Below, one piece after another: positions 26,250 through 35,934 of a stretch of DNA of 64,000 nucleotides. Origin of the DNA: Bifidobacterium sp. ESL0745 (GTDB lineage Bacteria > Actinomycetota > Actinomycetes > Actinomycetales > Bifidobacteriaceae); the NCBI RefSeq assembly GCF_029433335.1, contig NZ_JAQTHX010000001.1, positions 1,054,001-1,118,000 on the forward strand, in the 5' to 3' direction. Position 1 is the stretch's first letter. Each line of letters opens with the position of its first letter. Below the pieces are notes generated by a model. It ran no database searches. It saw only the letters and a list, made by a program, of their open reading frames with translations, and had not been told where the DNA came from. Both the position numbers and the translations under genes were made by a program.

Positions 26250-27092
26250 TTACAGCACATGACTCAGGAAATCCTTGAAACGGGGCTCTTGGGGGTTGTC
26301 TATAATTTCGGGGCCGCCGTGTTCGACCACCACGCCTCCATCCATGAAGACGATCTGGTCGCCCACTTCGCGGGCGAATCCGATCTCGTGGGTCACCACG
26401 ATCATCGTCATGCCGGCGTCGGCAAGCGAGCGCATCACACCGAGCACTTCCCCTACGAGCTCCGGGTCAAGCGCCGATGTCGGCTCGTCGAAAAGCATGA
26501 TCTTGGGGTTCATGGCCAGCGCGCGGGCGATGGCGACGCGCTGCTGCTGCCCGCCGGAAAGCTGCATCGGATAATAATCGGCACGATCGGCCATACCCAC
26601 GCGCTCCAGCTCTTTCATGGCCTGTTCGCGGGCCTGTTTCTTGGGCACCTTGGCGACATGCACCGGCGCCTCCATCACGTTTTCAAGCACGGTGCGGTGC
26701 GGGAAGAGGTTGAACCGTTGGAAGACCATTCCAAGCTTTTCTCGCTGTTTGGCGATCTCCTTGTCGCTTAGGGTCTGCAGCTCGTCTTTGCCGCCGTGGT
26801 TGACGTGCTTGTAGCCGATGAGTTCACCGTCGACCTCGATGCTGCCGCCGGTCAGGGTTTCAAGCTGGTTGATCAGACGCAGGAACGTGGATTTGCCGGA
26901 TCCGGAAGGACCCAGAATCACGGTCACCGTGCCCGGCATCACCGTCATGTCAATGCCTTTGAGCACATGGAGGCTGCCGAACGCCTTGTGCACCTGCGCC
27001 GCTTTGACCGCAGGGACAGCGCCACGTTCCAGAGCGGATTGCACATCATTGTCGTTTGTCATCATAGCCATCGCCGTATCGTCGTTATTCAT
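26250..27092 (-). CDS. Amino-acid ABC transporter ATP-binding protein (GlnQ/HisP-like)
   Basis: 280-residue ATPase with Walker [11 protein letters not shown], signature [16 protein letters not shown], Walker [24 protein letters not shown] and H-loop VVTHEIGFA, the canonical polar amino-acid uptake pattern. I chose the ATG at 27092 (GAGG just upstream); the frame extends into the permease gene and is not credible there. It follows the permease by 14 bases. Confidence 0.93.
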   Translation of the reverse strand: MNNDDTAMAMMTNDNDVQSALERGAVPAVKAAQVHKAFGSLHVLKGIDMTVMPGTVTVILGPSGSGKSTFLRLINQLETLTGGSIEVDGELIGYKHVNHGGKDELQTLSDKEIAKQREKLGMVFQRFNLFPHRTVLENVMEAPVHVAKVPKKQAREQAMKELERVGMADRADYYPMQLSGGQQQRVAIARALAMNPKIMLFDEPTSALDPELVGEVLGVMRSLADAGMTMIVVTHEIGFAREVGDQIVFMDGGVVVEHGGPEIIDNPQEPRFKDFLSHVL

Positions 27093-27106
27093 ATTCCTCG
27101 CTTCCC

Positions 27107-28093
27107 CTATGCGTTCAATCCAAGAAACGCCGTCTCGCCACCGGCAGCGGCAGTCTTTGCGGCAGGTTTGTCGACTTCGCCATCGTCGTCGCCAGCGGAC
27201 GGTCCGTTGGCCCCTTCGTTGAATCCCTTGCCGAAGTAGCGTTCGAGCCAGGCCTGCGCGACCATGAGGATCGAAGTGATCACCAGATACCAGAAGCATG
27301 CCACCATGAGCAGCGGAATCGGCTTGTAGATGCGGTTGGCGATGGCGTTGGTGGCGAACTGGATTTCGAGGCTGAACGGCACCGCGGAGACCAGCGAGGT
27401 GGTCTTGAGCATGCTGATGACCTCGTTGCCGGTAGGCGGCACGATGATGCGCATGGCCTGCGGCAGAATCACACGACGCATGATCATCGTTCGCGGCATG
27501 CCCAGCGCTTCGGCGGCCTCGCTCTGCCCCGGATCGACGGCTTCAAGTCCCGCACGGACGATTTCGGCCAGATAAGCCGATTCGTTCAGGGCCAGGCCGG
27601 TCATCGCTGCAAGGAAACCAGGCTGGATGATCTTGTTGAGCTGAGCGGTGTCCATCTGCCAGAAATTGATGTTGGTGAAGGGAATGCCCAGCGAAATCGT
27701 TGGGATCAGCACAGCGAAAAGACCCCAAAACACAAGCTGCGTATACACAGGCGTGCCGCGGAAGAACCAGATCCAGAACCAGCTCACGCCACGCAGCACC
27801 GGGTTGACGGACTTGCGCATCACCGCCAGCAGCACGGCCAGCACGATGGCAATGAGCATGGAAGTCACCGTCAGGATGAGCGTCCAGCCGATGCCGTTGA
27901 GGACATGCTCATTGAATAGGTATTTCCAGACGGTGGGCCAATCGAACTTCTTATTGGTCACCATCCCATGTGCGAGCATCACCGCCAAAAGCGCAACAAT
28001 GATGCCGGCGATCAGCGATCCGGGACGATGCACCGGCCTCGCGTGAATCCGATTGGGAATATCAAGCCCATCCGATTGACTTTTGTGTGCCAT
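27107..28093 (-). CDS. Amino-acid ABC transporter permease
   Basis: 328-residue HisM/GlnP-type permease. Membrane segments follow residue 27. The domain has [10 protein letters not shown] and the EAA loop [27 protein letters not shown] (in pieces), standard for this family. Its C-terminus carries an extra G/D/A-rich hydrophilic tail of about 45 residues. It lies between the binding protein (upstream, 308-base gap) and the ATPase (14 bases downstream). Confidence 0.93.
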   Translation of the reverse strand: MAHKSQSDGLDIPNRIHARPVHRPGSLIAGIIVALLAVMLAHGMVTNKKFDWPTVWKYLFNEHVLNGIGWTLILTVTSMLIAIVLAVLLAVMRKSVNPVLRGVSWFWIWFFRGTPVYTQLVFWGLFAVLIPTISLGIPFTNINFWQMDTAQLNKIIQPGFLAAMTGLALNESAYLAEIVRAGLEAVDPGQSEAAEALGMPRTMIMRRVILPQAMRIIVPPTGNEVISMLKTTSLVSAVPFSLEIQFATNAIANRIYKPIPLLMVACFWYLVITSILMVAQAWLERYFGKGFNEGANGPSAGDDDGEVDKPAAKTAAAGGETAFLGLNA

Positions 28094-28345
28094 GCCGCAC
28101 CTTTCCTCTTACTGACGCTTAAAATCCGTTTTGTGTTTCAACAACCGAAACACTCATAGAACATATTTGTATATTATACGAAGCTACGCATAATTGTGTT
28201 GTTATCTCATATTCGGAAACGACTAAGACGAATCAATCCCGCACCAGGGCATTACGATGACGAACAATCACCCGTCCGCACCAATTACAACAACGTAAAG
28301 AGCCAACAGCACCTGCAATATCAACAATCACCGCAATACCAAGAA

Positions 28346-28379
28346 GGTCCGGCCGACACCCGCAGGCATCGGCCGAACC
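28346..28379 (-). terminator. Hairpin after the amino-acid binding protein gene
   Basis: GGTCCGGCCGA (28346-28356) and TCGGCCGAACC (28369-28379) pair at 10 of 11 positions. On the minus strand the stem follows the binding-protein stop by 22 bases and is followed by TTCTT. It may partly terminate transcription, leaving a lower level for the permease and ATPase genes. The rest of the 28094-28401 gap shows no gene. Confidence 0.55.
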
Positions 28380-28401
28380 TCCCATCCACAACGCCAACTA
28401 T

Positions 28402-29337
28402 TTACTTGACGTCGCTGTAATCGTTGATCTTGGCTTCCTTGATGGCGCCGGACTCGTCACCCCAGGACTTGAGGATCTTCATATACGTACCGTCGTCCAT
28501 CAGCTTCTGCAGCGCGGCCTGCACGGCCTTCGCGGTCTGCATGTCGCCCTTCTTGACCACCACGGCCTCAGGGGTCATGTTGAAGGCCTTGCCCAGCAGC
28601 TCAAGCTGGTCGCCGTTCTGTTTGACGGCATAGCCCGAAACCGGGGAGTCGGCACAGAACGCATCGGCCTTGCCGGTGGCCACGTTGGTCGCCACCACGG
28701 TCTGTTCCTTCATCGACTGGATATCAATGGCCTTCTTACCGGAAGCGGTGCACTGCTGGCTCAGGTTCTTCACCGTGGTCTCGTGAACGGTGCCGGTCTG
28801 CACGGCCACGCTGTGCCCGCAAAGATTGTCGATCGAAAGCTTCTTGGGGTTGCCTTTCTGCACGGCGAAGGAGGCACCAACGTTGAGGAAGGAAACGAAT
28901 TCGCCGGCATCCTTACGGGCGGGATCCATGGTGAAGCCGGAAATGCCGACATCATATTTCGAGCCGATGCCCGGCATGATGGAATCGAATTCGGCGGAGG
29001 TCGGGTCGAATTTCAAGCCGAAGACGGCCGCAAGCGCCTTGGCCACGTCCATGTCATAGCCAATCGGCGTCTTGCCGTCCTTGTCAAGGAATTCGGCAGG
29101 CGCATAATCCGGCGAGACTCCGACGGTGAACTTGCCGTCCTTCGTAACCGAATCCGGCAGCATCGCGGCGATCTTGTCGTCCTTTTTGACCGAGCTGGTG
29201 TTGGAGGCACTGCTTTTCGGAGTGGCGCTTTTGTCGCTTTCGTCGGTGGTACCGCACGCCGCAACGCTCGCCAACATCGCCGTGGCACAGACTCCAGCCA
29301 GAATGCCCTTTATTGTCTTTGAAATATTGAACGACAT
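28402..29337 (-). CDS. Amino-acid ABC transporter substrate-binding lipoprotein
   Basis: 311-residue family 3 binding protein. The signal peptide ends in the lipobox LASVAAC, followed by an S/K/T linker and then FTVGVSPDYAPAEFLDKDG and GYDMDVAKAL, the family's amino-acid binding-lobe motifs. The ATG at 29337 has GAGAGG upstream. It is the first gene of the binding protein-permease-ATPase operon. The ligand may be any polar or basic amino acid. Confidence 0.93.
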   Translation of the reverse strand: MSFNISKTIKGILAGVCATAMLASVAACGTTDESDKSATPKSSASNTSSVKKDDKIAAMLPDSVTKDGKFTVGVSPDYAPAEFLDKDGKTPIGYDMDVAKALAAVFGLKFDPTSAEFDSIMPGIGSKYDVGISGFTMDPARKDAGEFVSFLNVGASFAVQKGNPKKLSIDNLCGHSVAVQTGTVHETTVKNLSQQCTASGKKAIDIQSMKEQTVVATNVATGKADAFCADSPVSGYAVKQNGDQLELLGKAFNMTPEAVVVKKGDMQTAKAVQAALQKLMDDGTYMKILKSWGDESGAIKEAKINDYSDVK

Positions 29338-29465
29338 ATCGAATCCTCTCTGAGGCGGATTCGGACGGTCCGCCTTCTTCTTATAAATGAATAATATACT
29401 CATTCATGTATTTTATGCAAAATTACCGTCTCAATAAATGGACATTCCAAACATTTATCTGGATT

Positions 29466-29945
29466 TCAACGCACCAGCTTGTTCTTGTAACGCATCGCAC
29501 GTAGAGCCTCACGCTTGTCTTCCGCCTCACGCAGGGACTGGCGTTTGTCGTATTCCTTCTTGCCTTGGGCCAGCGCGATTTCGGCTTTGACACGACCATC
29601 CTTGAAATAGAGGCTCAACGGCACGATCGTGTAGCCTTTGGCTTCGGTTTGGCGACTGAGTTTGGCGATCTGCGAGGCATGCAGCAACAGCTTGCGTTTG
29701 CGCTTTGGCGCGTGGTTGTTCCATGTGCCGTTGAGATATTCGGGAATATTCGCACCTTCCAGCCACATCTCACCATTGCGGTCGATGGAAACGAACGATT
29801 CGGCCAATGACGCGCGACCTTCACGCAACGATTTGACCTCAGTGCCGGTCAAGACCAGACCTGCCTCGTAATGATCTTCGATAGTATAGTTGTGCCGCGC
29901 CTTGCGGTTCTGCGCAATCATCTGCGTTCCTTGTTCCTTCGCCAT
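29466..29945 (-). CDS. smpB: SsrA-binding protein SmpB
   Basis: 159-residue partner of tmRNA in trans-translation, releasing stalled ribosomes and tagging the product. Motifs include [28 protein letters not shown] in pieces, the [10 protein letters not shown] stretch and the basic tail with [22 protein letters not shown] precedes the ATG. It closes the prfB-ftsE-ftsX-CHAP-smpB cluster. Confidence 0.96.
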   Translation of the reverse strand: MAKEQGTQMIAQNRKARHNYTIEDHYEAGLVLTGTEVKSLREGRASLAESFVSIDRNGEMWLEGANIPEYLNGTWNNHAPKRKRKLLLHASQIAKLSRQTEAKGYTIVPLSLYFKDGRVKAEIALAQGKKEYDKRQSLREAEDKREALRAMRYKNKLVR

Positions 29946-30007
29946 GTCTCTCCCCTTTGTCTTTTATCCCGCGTTCTTGCTCATCAATATGACCTGACCA
30001 TAGCATA

Positions 30008-30041
30008 GGCGCGTCACCCCCGACTGGGGGAGCGACGCGCC
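30008..30041 (-). terminator. Strong hairpin between CHAP hydrolase and smpB
   Basis: GGCGCGTC (30008-30015) pairs with GACGCGCC (30034-30041), enclosing CCCCC-GACT-GGGGG. No T tract follows on the minus strand, so it may be an attenuator or mRNA stabiliser and not a simple terminator. Confidence 0.55.
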
Positions 30042-30097
30042 CAAACGATTCAACGATGCAATGCGGTCCTATTCGGTAACCTCACTGCCACCGATGT

Positions 30098-31531
30098 TTA
30101 ATAATGCACGTATTCATAGGCACCAGGATTGCTCACCGGTTCCATGAAGCCCTGATTGGCGCCGAAACCGACACCGCCTTCGGAAATCATGATATAGCCG
30201 TTGCCTACGGCCTCCACCACAGCGACATGGCCACATGCCGCATTGGCGTGCCAGGTGCCACGCGTCATGCTGGGAATCGCCTGGCCGGGGCGGAAGACCA
30301 CGGCCGCGCCGACATGCGGCGTGTTGTTGACCAGATAGCCGAGCCTGCGGCCGGTGTCACCCCAGCTGCCGCCGTTGCCCATGTATGAACCCGCGGGAAG
30401 CCCCAGCTGGTGACGACGAAGGTAAGCCCACAAGGTGCACTGGCGGGAAGGATAGGCATTGCCCGAATCCCCCGTCGGATGGCCATAGCAGAAGCCTTGC
30501 ACCCCCCAGCAATTGCCGGGCACGCTGTAGTTCATGCCGCTGGCACTGACCGGAGCGGAGGGCTGATACACAGGGGCAGGCGGCTGGTATGCCGGAGCCG
30601 ATGGCCTGGAAACAGACGGTTTGTTGTAAACGTGGCTTCCCTGCTGCCCATTGGCACGCGGATCGTAATTGTTGCTGGTCGCCGCCACCGCCGAAGCCAT
30701 CTGCGCGTGGATCTGCGCCTGCATGGTCACCAATTCTGCCGCGTTGCGGGCGGATTGCGTGGTCAGCTCGCCTTTTTGCGATTCCAGATCATCGCGTTCG
30801 CTCATTCCCTTGTTGAGCAGGTCCTGCAGGCTCGCCTGCTTGGCCTGCGCATCCTGAGCGGCCTGCTGTGCGCTAGCGGCCTGGTTGTCGGCCTCGACCT
30901 TCAATTTGGAAATCTGTTGCTCGATGGCTTCAAGACGCTGCTTACGGTTCTGCGAGGAATTCAAGGTATTGGCATCCTCGTCGGCCGCATTGGCCTCGCT
31001 GCGCTTGACGGCTGCCTGGGATTGCATCTTGTCGACGAAGTCCTGCGTGGTTGACGACTTGGTCACCACATCCATCACCTGTGTGGCCTGTGAAGCATGG
31101 AAGCTATCGCGGGCGACTTGCGCGACACCGGCCTTGGCATCGTCATAGTCCATACCGGTCTGCTTGATCTGGGCTTCCAGATCGTCCTTGTCCTTGATGG
31201 CCGCATCCAGACGATCGGACGCCGCCTTGGCCGCATCCTGAGCTTGCGAGGCGTTGTTCTGCGCATCATCGGCGGACTGCTGGGCCGCCGGAAGCTGATT
31301 GTTGTTCAGGTCGTCCAGCTCGATGATCTTGGAGGCAAGTGTAGAGCTGACTCCGGCGAGCTGGGCCTTGAGATTGTTGGTTTCCTGCTGCTTTCGTTGA
31401 TAGTCCTGTGAGGTGACGGCCCGGGCCGGGGCGACGCCAAACGTCAGTCCCGCAGTGACACAGGTCGAGAGCATGGCGATAGCAAATACCGATCCTATCA
31501 ATGCACGTATCCGTCTAGTAGCTTTAAGCAC
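30098..31531 (-). CDS. Secreted peptidoglycan hydrolase: coiled coil plus CHAP domain (PcsB-like)
   Basis: 477 residues. An N-terminal signal peptide ends near APARA, then residues of about 45-285 form a long Q/A/D/K-rich coiled coil, then a P/A/Y linker, then a C-terminal CHAP domain with the catalytic Cys in PSRQCTLWAYL and His in CGHVAVVEAV. The position directly after ftsEX matches PcsB/RipC-type hydrolases that FtsEX activates across the membrane during division. Start is GTG at 31531 with AAAGG upstream. The activation model is inferred from architecture and neighbourhood. Confidence 0.92.
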   Translation of the reverse strand: MLKATRRIRALIGSVFAIAMLSTCVTAGLTFGVAPARAVTSQDYQRKQQETNNLKAQLAGVSSTLASKIIELDDLNNNQLPAAQQSADDAQNNASQAQDAAKAASDRLDAAIKDKDDLEAQIKQTGMDYDDAKAGVAQVARDSFHASQATQVMDVVTKSSTTQDFVDKMQSQAAVKRSEANAADEDANTLNSSQNRKQRLEAIEQQISKLKVEADNQAASAQQAAQDAQAKQASLQDLLNKGMSERDDLESQKGELTTQSARNAAELVTMQAQIHAQMASAVAATSNNYDPRANGQQGSHVYNKPSVSRPSAPAYQPPAPVYQPSAPVSASGMNYSVPGNCWGVQGFCYGHPTGDSGNAYPSRQCTLWAYLRRHQLGLPAGSYMGNGGSWGDTGRRLGYLVNNTPHVGAAVVFRPGQAIPSMTRGTWHANAACGHVAVVEAVGNGYIMISEGGVGFGANQGFMEPVSNPGAYEYVHY

Positions 31532-31632
31532 AACTAAAACCTTTCCTAAAGTTCATGACTCTCGCATTATAGCAAACGTATTTCAATGTGTTCAATGAGG
31601 GCTATATTTTCAAGACCAAGCGGCATGCACCA

Positions 31633-32556
31633 TCAGACTTGCAGATAGCGATGCAGGGAAATCGTGGAAACGACCGCCGAAAGCAGCATCGCACCCAAAA
31701 TAAGGGCGGGCGCGATAAGCCATACCGTCGCCTGGTTGACGAACGGCATCCACTGCACCGTCTTGGCCAGCCAATCGGTGATGAACAGTTTGACGATCGC
31801 GCTCAGGGCCACGCAAGACAAAAGCGATCCCAGGAACGAGGCCAACACACCTTCGAGTACGAACGGCAATCGAATCGTCCAGTTCGAGGCGCCGACCAGC
31901 CGCATGATCTCGGTCTCGTTTTTCCTGCTCGCCGCACTCATGCGAATGGTGATCGCCGTAAGTAGGACGGCCACGACCACCATCACCGCCGCCAGAACCA
32001 ACGTGACCACGGTCCCCTTGTTGAGCACCGCGAAAACAGGGTCGAAAATCTGGCGTTGATCGAGCACTTCCTCGACGCCCTGACTGCCGGTCAACGTTTC
32101 GGAAACTTCTTGGTACTTGGTCGGATCCTTCAATTTAAGCCGCAATGAATCCTGCATATCCGCGGCGGTCAACGTGCGGCCCTGATAGATGCCGTTGGGG
32201 TATTGCTTCAGGAACGTGTTCTTGTAGAAATCCTCACGGCTTTCGTAGGTGATCTTCGAGACCACGTTACCCAAATCGTCATGGATCTTGTCCTGCAGCT
32301 GGACAATCTCCTGTTTGGTCGGTGCCTTGCCCGCCGAGCAGTTGGCCACCTGACTGGTGCCGTCCGGGCAGAGCCAGACAACAACTTCCACCTCTTTGTA
32401 CCAATCGCCTTTGGCCTTGGTGATCTGCGCCTGCATCAGGCCGGAAGCCCCGATGAAAAGGAAGGAGATGAAAGTGACCAGCAACACGGAAAGAATCATC
32501 GAGACGTTCTGCCTCAGACTTGTCCATGTTTCAGAAAGGATAAACCGTGCTCTCAT
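31633..32556 (-). CDS. ftsX: Cell division protein FtsX
   Basis: 307-residue membrane protein with one N-terminal helix, a large external loop (about residues 50-190, which in homologues contacts the hydrolase) and three C-terminal helices of the MacB/FtsX type (RLVGASNWTIRLPFVLEG). It starts inside the ftsE stop (ATGA overlap) with GGAG upstream. Confidence 0.95.
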   Translation of the reverse strand: MRARFILSETWTSLRQNVSMILSVLLVTFISFLFIGASGLMQAQITKAKGDWYKEVEVVVWLCPDGTSQVANCSAGKAPTKQEIVQLQDKIHDDLGNVVSKITYESREDFYKNTFLKQYPNGIYQGRTLTAADMQDSLRLKLKDPTKYQEVSETLTGSQGVEEVLDQRQIFDPVFAVLNKGTVVTLVLAAVMVVVAVLLTAITIRMSAASRKNETEIMRLVGASNWTIRLPFVLEGVLASFLGSLLSCVALSAIVKLFITDWLAKTVQWMPFVNQATVWLIAPALILGAMLLSAVVSTISLHRYLQV

Positions 32557-34013
32557 TTCCGCTCCTCCGAAATGTCGCCGCTTTGGCGGGTTTGGTTGCC
32601 CTGGGTCTTGTTGTCTGCGTTGGATTTGTTGTCAACCGGCTTGGACTTGTGTTGCGCAGGCGGTACCGGCGGTGCAGGAATGGCCGGAATCGATTTCGTT
32701 GTCTTCGTGCCATTGGTGACATTCTGCGGTTTTCTGGCGTTTTCGGCGTTCTGCGAAGTTGCGCTCGATGCCGAATTTGTGCTGCGGCCTTTGCCGTGTT
32801 TGCCATGCTGTTCAGCTTGAGCAGTGCCGGAAGCCGGGTGCGCATCACCCTCGGACTTGCCGGTCTGTGCCTTTGCTGGTAACGATGAGGCGCCGGGCTT
32901 GATATGCTCCTTTTGTTTAGAGGCCGCGTTTGAAGACGTATCGTTTTGTTTCGATTCACCATTGTCGGCATCAGGTTCATTCGCACTGGTCATTTCTTCG
33001 TGCGTCAGGCCTTTGCCCCAGGTCATCGTGGTCTCAGCCGACTGGAACGCCTCGCCGTATCGTCCCTTCCGTCCTGAATGCATGGCATTGGCAAGACGGG
33101 CGATGCCCTCATTTTCGGCGGTTCCGTTGTTCACCGCACTGGCCACGGCATCCATGGCCTGCTTGGCGACGGTGGAACGGTCGCTGACGGTCTCACCGGC
33201 CGACACGTTTGGTAATTCACTGATTGCGTGAGCCTGTGAACTTTGCGGCCGTTTGTATTTATTGGTGGCAGGATCAATGACCTGCTTGGCTTTGGACTCC
33301 ACTTCGGCGTCCGGGAAGTATCGGGCAGAATCGTAACTGCCCTTGGCCTCGTCACGTACGATCTTGCCTGCGTGCAGCTCGACCACACGCTTGCGCATGG
33401 AATTGACGATCTCCTCGTTGTGAGTCGCCATCACGATGGTGGTACCAGTGCGGTTGATGGCGTCCAAGACCTCCATGATGCCCAAGGACGTGGTCGGGTC
33501 GAGGTTACCGGTGGGCTCGTCGGCCAGAAGGATCTGCGGATGGTTGACATAGGCGCGGGCGATGGCTACACGTTGGGCCTCACCACCGGAAAGCTCGTGC
33601 GGGTAATTCTTTTCCTTGCCCGTAAGCCCCACGGTTTCAAGGACTTTGGGAACCAGCGACTTGATGGTCGAACGCCGAGTGCCGATGACTTCAAGGGCAA
33701 AGGCGACATTCTCCCAGACCGTCTTGTTGTTCAGAAGCTTGTAGTCCTGGAAAATGAAGCCGATGGAACGGCGGTACTGCGGAATCTGCCGGGAGGTCAG
33801 GCGTCGCAAATCGTTTCCGGCCACGCGGATTTCGCCGTCTGTGGCTTCCTCTTCACGCAACAGCAAGCTCAGCAATGTCGTTTTGCCGGAACCCGACGCA
33901 CCCACGAGGAAGACGAAATCGCCCCGCTCGATATTCAGATTGATGTCTTTGAGAGCCGGCCGTGTGCCCTTCGGATAGATCTTCGTGACCTTGTCCAACG
34001 TGATCAACGCCAT
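32553..34013 (-). CDS. ftsE: Cell division ATPase FtsE with long C-terminal extension
   Basis: 486 residues; the usual FtsE is about 220-230. The ATPase core is complete: Walker A GASGSGKTT, Q-loop FIFQDYKLL, signature [15 protein letters not shown], Walker B LLADEPTGNLD and H-loop ATHNEEIV. After about residue 230 comes a 250-residue hydrophilic tail rich in S, N, A, K, Q and D with no recognisable fold. FtsE drives FtsX to activate a cell-wall hydrolase (here probably the CHAP protein). Confidence 0.95.
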   Translation of the reverse strand: MALITLDKVTKIYPKGTRPALKDINLNIERGDFVFLVGASGSGKTTLLSLLLREEEATDGEIRVAGNDLRRLTSRQIPQYRRSIGFIFQDYKLLNNKTVWENVAFALEVIGTRRSTIKSLVPKVLETVGLTGKEKNYPHELSGGEAQRVAIARAYVNHPQILLADEPTGNLDPTTSLGIMEVLDAINRTGTTIVMATHNEEIVNSMRKRVVELHAGKIVRDEAKGSYDSARYFPDAEVESKAKQVIDPATNKYKRPQSSQAHAISELPNVSAGETVSDRSTVAKQAMDAVASAVNNGTAENEGIARLANAMHSGRKGRYGEAFQSAETTMTWGKGLTHEEMTSANEPDADNGESKQNDTSSNAASKQKEHIKPGASSLPAKAQTGKSEGDAHPASGTAQAEQHGKHGKGRSTNSASSATSQNAENARKPQNVTNGTKTTKSIPAIPAPPVPPAQHKSKPVDNKSNADNKTQGNQTRQSGDISEERK

Positions 34014-34105
34014 AATGCCGTTTCCTTACTATGTTCCGATGCATTCAAATCTAAAGACATCGGCACCGCCGACTGTCCTGATTTCCTTGAAATGACTGAA
34101 AGTCT

Positions 34106-35257
34106 TTACTTTTTATCGTTGTCTTCAGCCTGTTCGGCTTCCAAAGCTGCCTGACGGCGCTGTTCGTGGCGCCAACGGATGCCGGCGTCGATGAACCCGT
34201 TGATATCGCCGTCAAAGACGGCCTGCGTCTGGCTGGTCTCGTAGCCGGTGCGCAGGTCCTTGACCATCTGGTAAGGATGCAATACATACGAGCGCATCTG
34301 ATCGCCCCAACTGGCCTTGATGTCACCGGCCAGTTCCTTTTTCTTCTTGGCTTCCTCTTCGTGACGGAGCACCAGAAGACGGGACTGGAGCACGGCCATG
34401 GCGGCGGCGCGGTTCTGTATCTGGCTGCGTTCGTCCTGCATGGTCACCACAATGCCGGTGGGCAAATGGGTGATGCGCACCGCAGAATAGGTGGTGTTGA
34501 CACCCTGTCCGCCGGGGCCGGACGAGCAGTAGGTGTCCACGCGAATATCGGAATCAGGGATGTCGATATGATCGGTCTCCTCAACCAACGGCACCACCTC
34601 GACGGCGGCGAAGCTGGTCTGGCGACGGCCCTGGTTGTCGAACGGCGAGATACGAACCAAACGATGTGTGCCGCCTTCCACGGAAAGGCGGCCGTAGGCA
34701 TACGGTGCGTCGACCTCAAAAGTAGCCGATTTGATGCCGGCCTCTTCGGCGTAGGACGTGTCCATGACCTTGGCCTTGTAACCGTTGCGCTCGGCCCAGC
34801 GCAGGTACATGCGCAGCAGCATCTGCGCGAAATCGGCGGCATCAACACCACCGGCGCCGCTTCGGATGGTCACTACGGCACTGCGCTCGTCGTATTCGCC
34901 GTCGAGCAGCGTCTGGATCTCCATCTCGTCGAGATCCTTCTGCAGTGCGTCGACGCCGTTCTGCGCCTCTTTCATCGAATCGGGATCATCTTCCTCCTGA
35001 CCCAACTCGTAAAGCGTCTCAATATCGTCAAGCCTGCTCGAAAGCGAATCGAGCTTCTTGATCAGTCCCTGCTTGTTGGAAAGCCGACTGGTAACCTTCT
35101 GCGCGTTGTCAACATCATCCCAGAGATTCGGCGCCGATGCCTCTTTCTCCAGATCCTTGATCTCGGACTTCAACCTGTCGACATCCAGCGCCTTTTCAAT
35201 GGTCTCGTATTTCGTACGCGCCTCGCCCAAAGCCTGGGAAAAATCAAATTCTGCCAT
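34106..35257 (-). CDS. prfB: Peptide chain release factor 2
   Basis: 383-residue RF2 recognising UGA and UAA. The catalytic GGQ is in [16 protein letters not shown], and the RF2-specific SPF codon-reading tripeptide is in [12 protein letters not shown]. The frame is continuous from the ATG at 35257, so the programmed +1 frameshift of many bacteria is absent, as is common in actinobacteria. It opens the prfB-ftsE-ftsX cluster. Confidence 0.97.
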   Translation of the reverse strand: MAEFDFSQALGEARTKYETIEKALDVDRLKSEIKDLEKEASAPNLWDDVDNAQKVTSRLSNKQGLIKKLDSLSSRLDDIETLYELGQEEDDPDSMKEAQNGVDALQKDLDEMEIQTLLDGEYDERSAVVTIRSGAGGVDAADFAQMLLRMYLRWAERNGYKAKVMDTSYAEEAGIKSATFEVDAPYAYGRLSVEGGTHRLVRISPFDNQGRRQTSFAAVEVVPLVEETDHIDIPDSDIRVDTYCSSGPGGQGVNTTYSAVRITHLPTGIVVTMQDERSQIQNRAAAMAVLQSRLLVLRHEEEAKKKKELAGDIKASWGDQMRSYVLHPYQMVKDLRTGYETSQTQAVFDGDINGFIDAGIRWRHEQRRQAALEAEQAEDNDKK

Positions 35258-35456
35258 TGCACTCCACCTTATAATTACTCGCTGAAAACTCTCTGACCGT
35301 CCGTTTCACGGCAAAACCGCTACATATCGAACCTGGTTGCGGCGATCCTCACTGCCCACGCATTACGGCGTACATGTCATTGCCTCAATGGAATCCAACA
35401 CCGCAAAACCCGCCGTTCGATACCACCGGTTTGCCGCCAAAACGTATGCAAGGTCG

Positions 35457-35588
35457 TCAAAGACCGGCATAGATTGCAGGAATCACCAGCGCGAGCAGCA
35501 TGGCCGCAGCCACGACGATGCAGATCGCGCGCACGATATTGCGGCGACGGCCCTCGCGGCGCTCGCGTTCGTTCCTGTAATCACTCAC
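35457..35588 (-). CDS. Small single-helix membrane protein
   Basis: 43-residue frame from GTG at 35588 to TGA at 35457. A very basic head (MSDYRNERERREGRRRN) is followed by a hydrophobic helix (IVRAICIVVAAAMLLALVIPAIY). Charge-then-helix layout and clean codon use suggest a real gene with a cytoplasmic N-terminus. The ribosome-binding site is weak (GAAAGA). It sits 200 bases upstream of prfB on the same strand. Function unknown. Confidence 0.6.
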   Translation of the reverse strand: MSDYRNERERREGRRRNIVRAICIVVAAAMLLALVIPAIYAGL

Positions 35589-35637
35589 AATCTTTCATTG
35601 TATCGAGCATGTGGGATTTAAGTTCCGACAACTGACA

Positions 35638-35811
35638 TTGTGGGACGGGATATACAATGCTTCGGCACCCTTACCGGCTGAGCCGTCAAGCAGGAAGTCC
35701 AATGGACTTCCCGCAGGCGAAGTGAGCGCGATGTATCGAGTGCGAAAGCAAAATCTCCGATTTTGCGTAGGCCAAGCTTTACGCCTCAGCATCGCATATC
35801 CCGTCCCACAA
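35638..35811. repeat. Structured repeat element 1 (shares core with element at 49296-49403)
   Basis: The outer arms 35638-35661 and 35788-35811 pair at 22 of 24 positions. Inside are three short hairpins: CGGC-TGA-GCCG (35675-35685), GGAAGTCC-AAT-GGACTTCC (35693-35711) and GCAAAATC-TCC-GATTTTGC (35748-35766). The 3' part, GGCCAAGCTTTACG... to CATATCCC (35770-35802), is nearly identical to the second element. It fills the gap upstream of dapD. Confidence 0.75.
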
Positions 35812-35934
35812 CTCAACATAGAAAATAGAGCAATATTCTAGCCATCAAATCATGGGTCATATAAGGACAAATATGCGGGTTTGCGCTAGATTAGAAACAT
35901 ATTTATTTCAACAACGAAGCTAAAAGGAGCGAAT

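Noticed and set aside
28196..28420. 74-residue plus-strand frame
   Set aside because: No ribosome-binding site, overlaps the 3' end of the binding-protein gene and its hairpin; composition not protein-like.
34106..35257. Programmed +1 frameshift in prfB
   Set aside because: The frame is continuous from a plausible ATG, without an in-frame TGA near codon 25.
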